Assembly: GCA_965223305.1 (NCBI GenBank)
Contig: CBDCWT010000030.1
Coordinates: 1 to 64,000 of the forward strand
Reading direction: 5' to 3'
Source: CBDCWT01 sp965223305
GTDB lineage: Bacteria > Planctomycetota > Planctomycetia > Pirellulales > Pirellulaceae
Length of the DNA: 64,000 nucleotides
In this document: positions 61,954 through 64,000 of the stretch, piece by piece
How the letters are laid out: each line of letters starts with the position of its first letter
Position numbering within the stretch: the stretch's first letter is position 1
The notes under the pieces: model-generated
The model's database searches: none
Seen by the model: the letters and a program-made list of their open reading frames with translations, nothing else
What the model was told of the DNA's origin: nothing
Translations under genes and position numbers: made by a program

Positions 61954-63321
61954 ATGCGACACACGGAACAAATCAAAACTGGAGCTGCCGGCTACAGAGA
62001 CAGCTCGCCCTCGCGATGGGCTGTGCTCTCTGTGAGCTTGGCGGTTATCTGTTGTCTGCAGACTGGGTGCATGTCGCTGTTCTCACCCATCAATGGGGTC
62101 CCAGCGCACCGATTACCACCCCAGTTCTTGGCGCCTGCCAAGAATGACTTAGTTGAGATTGACTATTCCCGTCTCCGCCAGCCTGCTCCGCTCGAAAGGC
62201 TGGTGGATGCCGGCGACATCCTGGGTATTTACATCGAAGGGGTGATGGGCGACGAAGGTGAGCAGCCCCCCGTCAACTTGCCGCAACCCGGCTCGGACTT
62301 GCCACCTTCGATCGGTTATCCCTATCTCGTGCGGGACGACGGCACATTGTCTTTGCCATTGATACCTCCCGTTCCCGTCAAAGGGCTGACGCTCCCGCAA
62401 ATAGAAAAAGTCGTGCGGCGGGCTTACACCGAAGACAACCAGTTCTTGAACCCCGACCAAGCTCGGATCACGGTGACCTTGATGAAGCTGCGGACGTACC
62501 GCGTCACGGTGATGCGGCAGGACGGCGGCTTTGTACGGCAACAAGTTGGCCGCAATGGCGGAATGGTCACCAGCGATCAGATCACCCGGGGATATACGCT
62601 TGACCTGCCCGCCTACAAAAACGACATCATGACCGCGCTGGCCGAAACGGGTGGGCTTCCCGGAATGGACGCCAAGGCCGAGGTCAAGATCCTGCGGTCG
62701 AGTCTGCTAGATCAGCGGAAACGCGATGAGTTTGTCAAGAAATGGTATCAGGCAGAAATCGGGGATCCTTGCCTCTGCCGGCCACCGCTGCCCGACGACC
62801 CCGCGGTCTTGCGGATTCCACTACGTCTACCTCCCGGCGAAACGCCTTCGTTCAACCCAGAGGACATAATCCTGCAAGAGGGAGATATCGTGCTGATTGA
62901 AGGACGGGAGAGGGAGGTCTTCTACACGGGCGGCCTGCTAGGCGGCGGCGAGTTCCCGCTGCCGCGGGACTATGACCTCGACGTGATCGGCGCGATGTCG
63001 ATTGTCGGCCAAGGTGTTGCCAATCCGAGCGCCGGTGGAAACGGAAACGTGAGCCGTGGAGTCGGAGGTGGTGGATTCGGGGTGAACAGCATCGGCGGCA
63101 TTCCTCCGGGGCAACTGTTTATTCTCCGCAAAACGCCGTGCAACGGCCAAGTCACCATTGCCGTTGATCTCAACCGAGCCATTAACAACCCAGCAGCTCG
63201 TCCACTCGTTCAAGCCGGCGACTACCTCGTCTTGATGTACAAGCCCGAAGAGGAACTGCTGAACTTCGGTCTCGGCACGTTCTTCACCTACGGCATCGCC
63301 GAGCTGATTCGGAGAAGGTAG
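61954..63321 (+). CDS. Wza-type polysaccharide biosynthesis/export protein
   Basis: 455 residues. SVSLAVICCLQTGC is a lipobox signal. DAGDILGIYIEG and the strand pattern YLVRDDGTLSLPLIPPVPVKGLTLPQIEKVVRRAY form the PES domain. Then two SLBB-like stretches follow (one near GDIVLIEGREREVFYTGGLLGGGEFPL). The Gly/Asn-rich loop GGNGNVSRGVGGGGFG is unusual. It should form an outer-membrane channel for exopolysaccharide. It ends in FGLGTFFTYGIAELIRRR. Other export genes are outside the window. Confidence 0.85.
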   Translation: MRHTEQIKTGAAGYRDSSPSRWAVLSVSLAVICCLQTGCMSLFSPINGVPAHRLPPQFLAPAKNDLVEIDYSRLRQPAPLERLVDAGDILGIYIEGVMGDEGEQPPVNLPQPGSDLPPSIGYPYLVRDDGTLSLPLIPPVPVKGLTLPQIEKVVRRAYTEDNQFLNPDQARITVTLMKLRTYRVTVMRQDGGFVRQQVGRNGGMVTSDQITRGYTLDLPAYKNDIMTALAETGGLPGMDAKAEVKILRSSLLDQRKRDEFVKKWYQAEIGDPCLCRPPLPDDPAVLRIPLRLPPGETPSFNPEDIILQEGDIVLIEGREREVFYTGGLLGGGEFPLPRDYDLDVIGAMSIVGQGVANPSAGGNGNVSRGVGGGGFGVNSIGGIPPGQLFILRKTPCNGQVTIAVDLNRAINNPAARPLVQAGDYLVLMYKPEEELLNFGLGTFFTYGIAELIRRR

Positions 63322-63401
63322 CCGACGACGGGCCAGGGAAGGGTAGCGAGCGGATTGAGACTACGTAAACGACCAATCCTCAGTAGAACTAGAGCCAACC
63401 C

Positions 63402-64000
63402 ATGAAACGACATGCCAAGAGCCTGATGCTGACAGCCTGCCGCTGGGCGCTCCGCGTCGTGGTCGGCACGGCGCTGCTGGTTGGCCAAAGTGCCGCTGCG
63501 GATCGTCGGCCTACCGTTTCACTCGCCCGCCAGCCCCTTCATGCGAATCAACCGACGCTGGTGCTCGGCAGCGACAGCCGCGCCGACCAGCATTCGTCGC
63601 GGCGGCGTTGGTCGGGGGGCTCACGGCTGCGACGTATCCCAGCGTCCGCTCCCAGGGCGGGCTTCGTGGGCACTTCACACGTGTCCCCACTCTCTGGTTT
63701 CAAGCGGGAACAGGGGGAGCGCGTGCCGACTCCAGCCAGCGGGCAAACCTCAGCCAGATGGAGTCTGCGGGAGTCTCCCAGAAACGCCGTGCACGAAATG
63801 CCGGAAAGAGCACCACGATCGCTCAACATACCCGTCCACCGAAGCGCCCCGGTTGACCCTCCTACGAGGCCCGAGCCGGTGAATCGGCTGCGGGTTACCG
63901 ACCGTCCTGTGCCGATGCGGGAGGCGGTTCCCGACGGCAGTGCAAGGAATAACTCGCAGCCAGAGACGCCGCCGAATCCTATCCGCAAATCTCAACCGTC
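63402..64000 (+). CDS. Secreted Arg/Pro-rich protein, running off the right edge
   Basis: Open from ATG 63402 to the end of the window with no stop (about 200 codons seen). SLMLTACRWALRVVVGTALLVGQSAAA is a signal peptide, cut probably after SAAA. The rest is a low-complexity Arg/Ser/Pro-rich sequence without family resemblance. It lies 80 bases after the Wza-like gene and in the same direction, so it may belong to the export locus. Confidence 0.5.
   Translation, partial: MKRHAKSLMLTACRWALRVVVGTALLVGQSAAADRRPTVSLARQPLHANQPTLVLGSDSRADQHSSRRRWSGGSRLRRIPASAPRAGFVGTSHVSPLSGFKREQGERVPTPASGQTSARWSLRESPRNAVHEMPERAPRSLNIPVHRSAPVDPPTRPEPVNRLRVTDRPVPMREAVPDGSARNNSQPETPPNPIRKSQP

Overview
The window reads as a chromosomal segment of a planctomycete, probably of the Pirellulales type. 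Pointers to this are leucine-rich-repeat proteins with a planctomycete-style N-terminal membrane anchor, several small Lys/Arg-rich proteins, DUF3299- and DUF481-type proteins, two GroEL copies around one GroES, a fab cluster lacking plsX and fabH, and many dispersed palindromic repeats. The assignment is inferred from protein character only; no marker rRNA is present.

Layout. 1-3.7 kb is one end of an integrative element lying against the 3' end of tRNA-Arg(CCG): small cargo genes, an excisionase-like HTH protein and a tyrosine recombinase. 4.4-8.2 kb holds an ECF sigma factor followed by a membrane protein with macroglobulin-like (MG2/A2M) domains that is split by a +1 frameshift. 8.3-11.1 kb carries a di-haem peroxidase, thiol peroxidase and an aquaporin-like channel. 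11.3-20.3 kb is an accessory and decaying region: a 180-bp foldback MITE, frameshifted genes (TPR, DUF3299, PEGA-like, dual-specificity phosphatase, ArsR), a truncated ADP-ribosylglycohydrolase, intact methyltransferase and LRR genes, and a ParDE-type pair. 20.4-24.8 kb has tRNA-Leu(TAG), a family-5 uracil-DNA glycosylase, a PhyH-type dioxygenase and a polysaccharide deacetylase.

25-49.5 kb is dominated by protein quality control: hsp20, yacG-fmdB-grpE-dnaJ, groEL-groES-groEL, clpB and dnaK. Between them lie signalling genes (STAS, PII, PTS-IIA fused to an HTH, receiver-like proteins), a CitG-like/6-pyruvoyl-tetrahydropterin-synthase-like pair, fliG and an NAD-dependent epimerase. The most interesting signal is that hsp20, the first groEL and dnaK are each preceded, 110-190 bp upstream, by an almost perfect sigma-54 (-24/-12) promoter. 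No CIRCE element was seen. This suggests one sigma-54/enhancer-binding-protein-controlled chaperone regulon.

50-64 kb is mostly housekeeping: pheA, rpmF-fabD-fabG-acpP-fabF, typA, a UbiB-family kinase and rpsU. The right edge begins a secreted/export locus with a lipoprotein, a Wza-type polysaccharide export protein and a secreted protein that runs off the window.

Several genes are broken by single-base shifts, some at short homopolymers (5.69, 14.6, 14.9 and 27.5 kb and the 11.6-13.4 kb stretch). From the sequence alone real decay cannot be separated from sequencing error, and entries say so.
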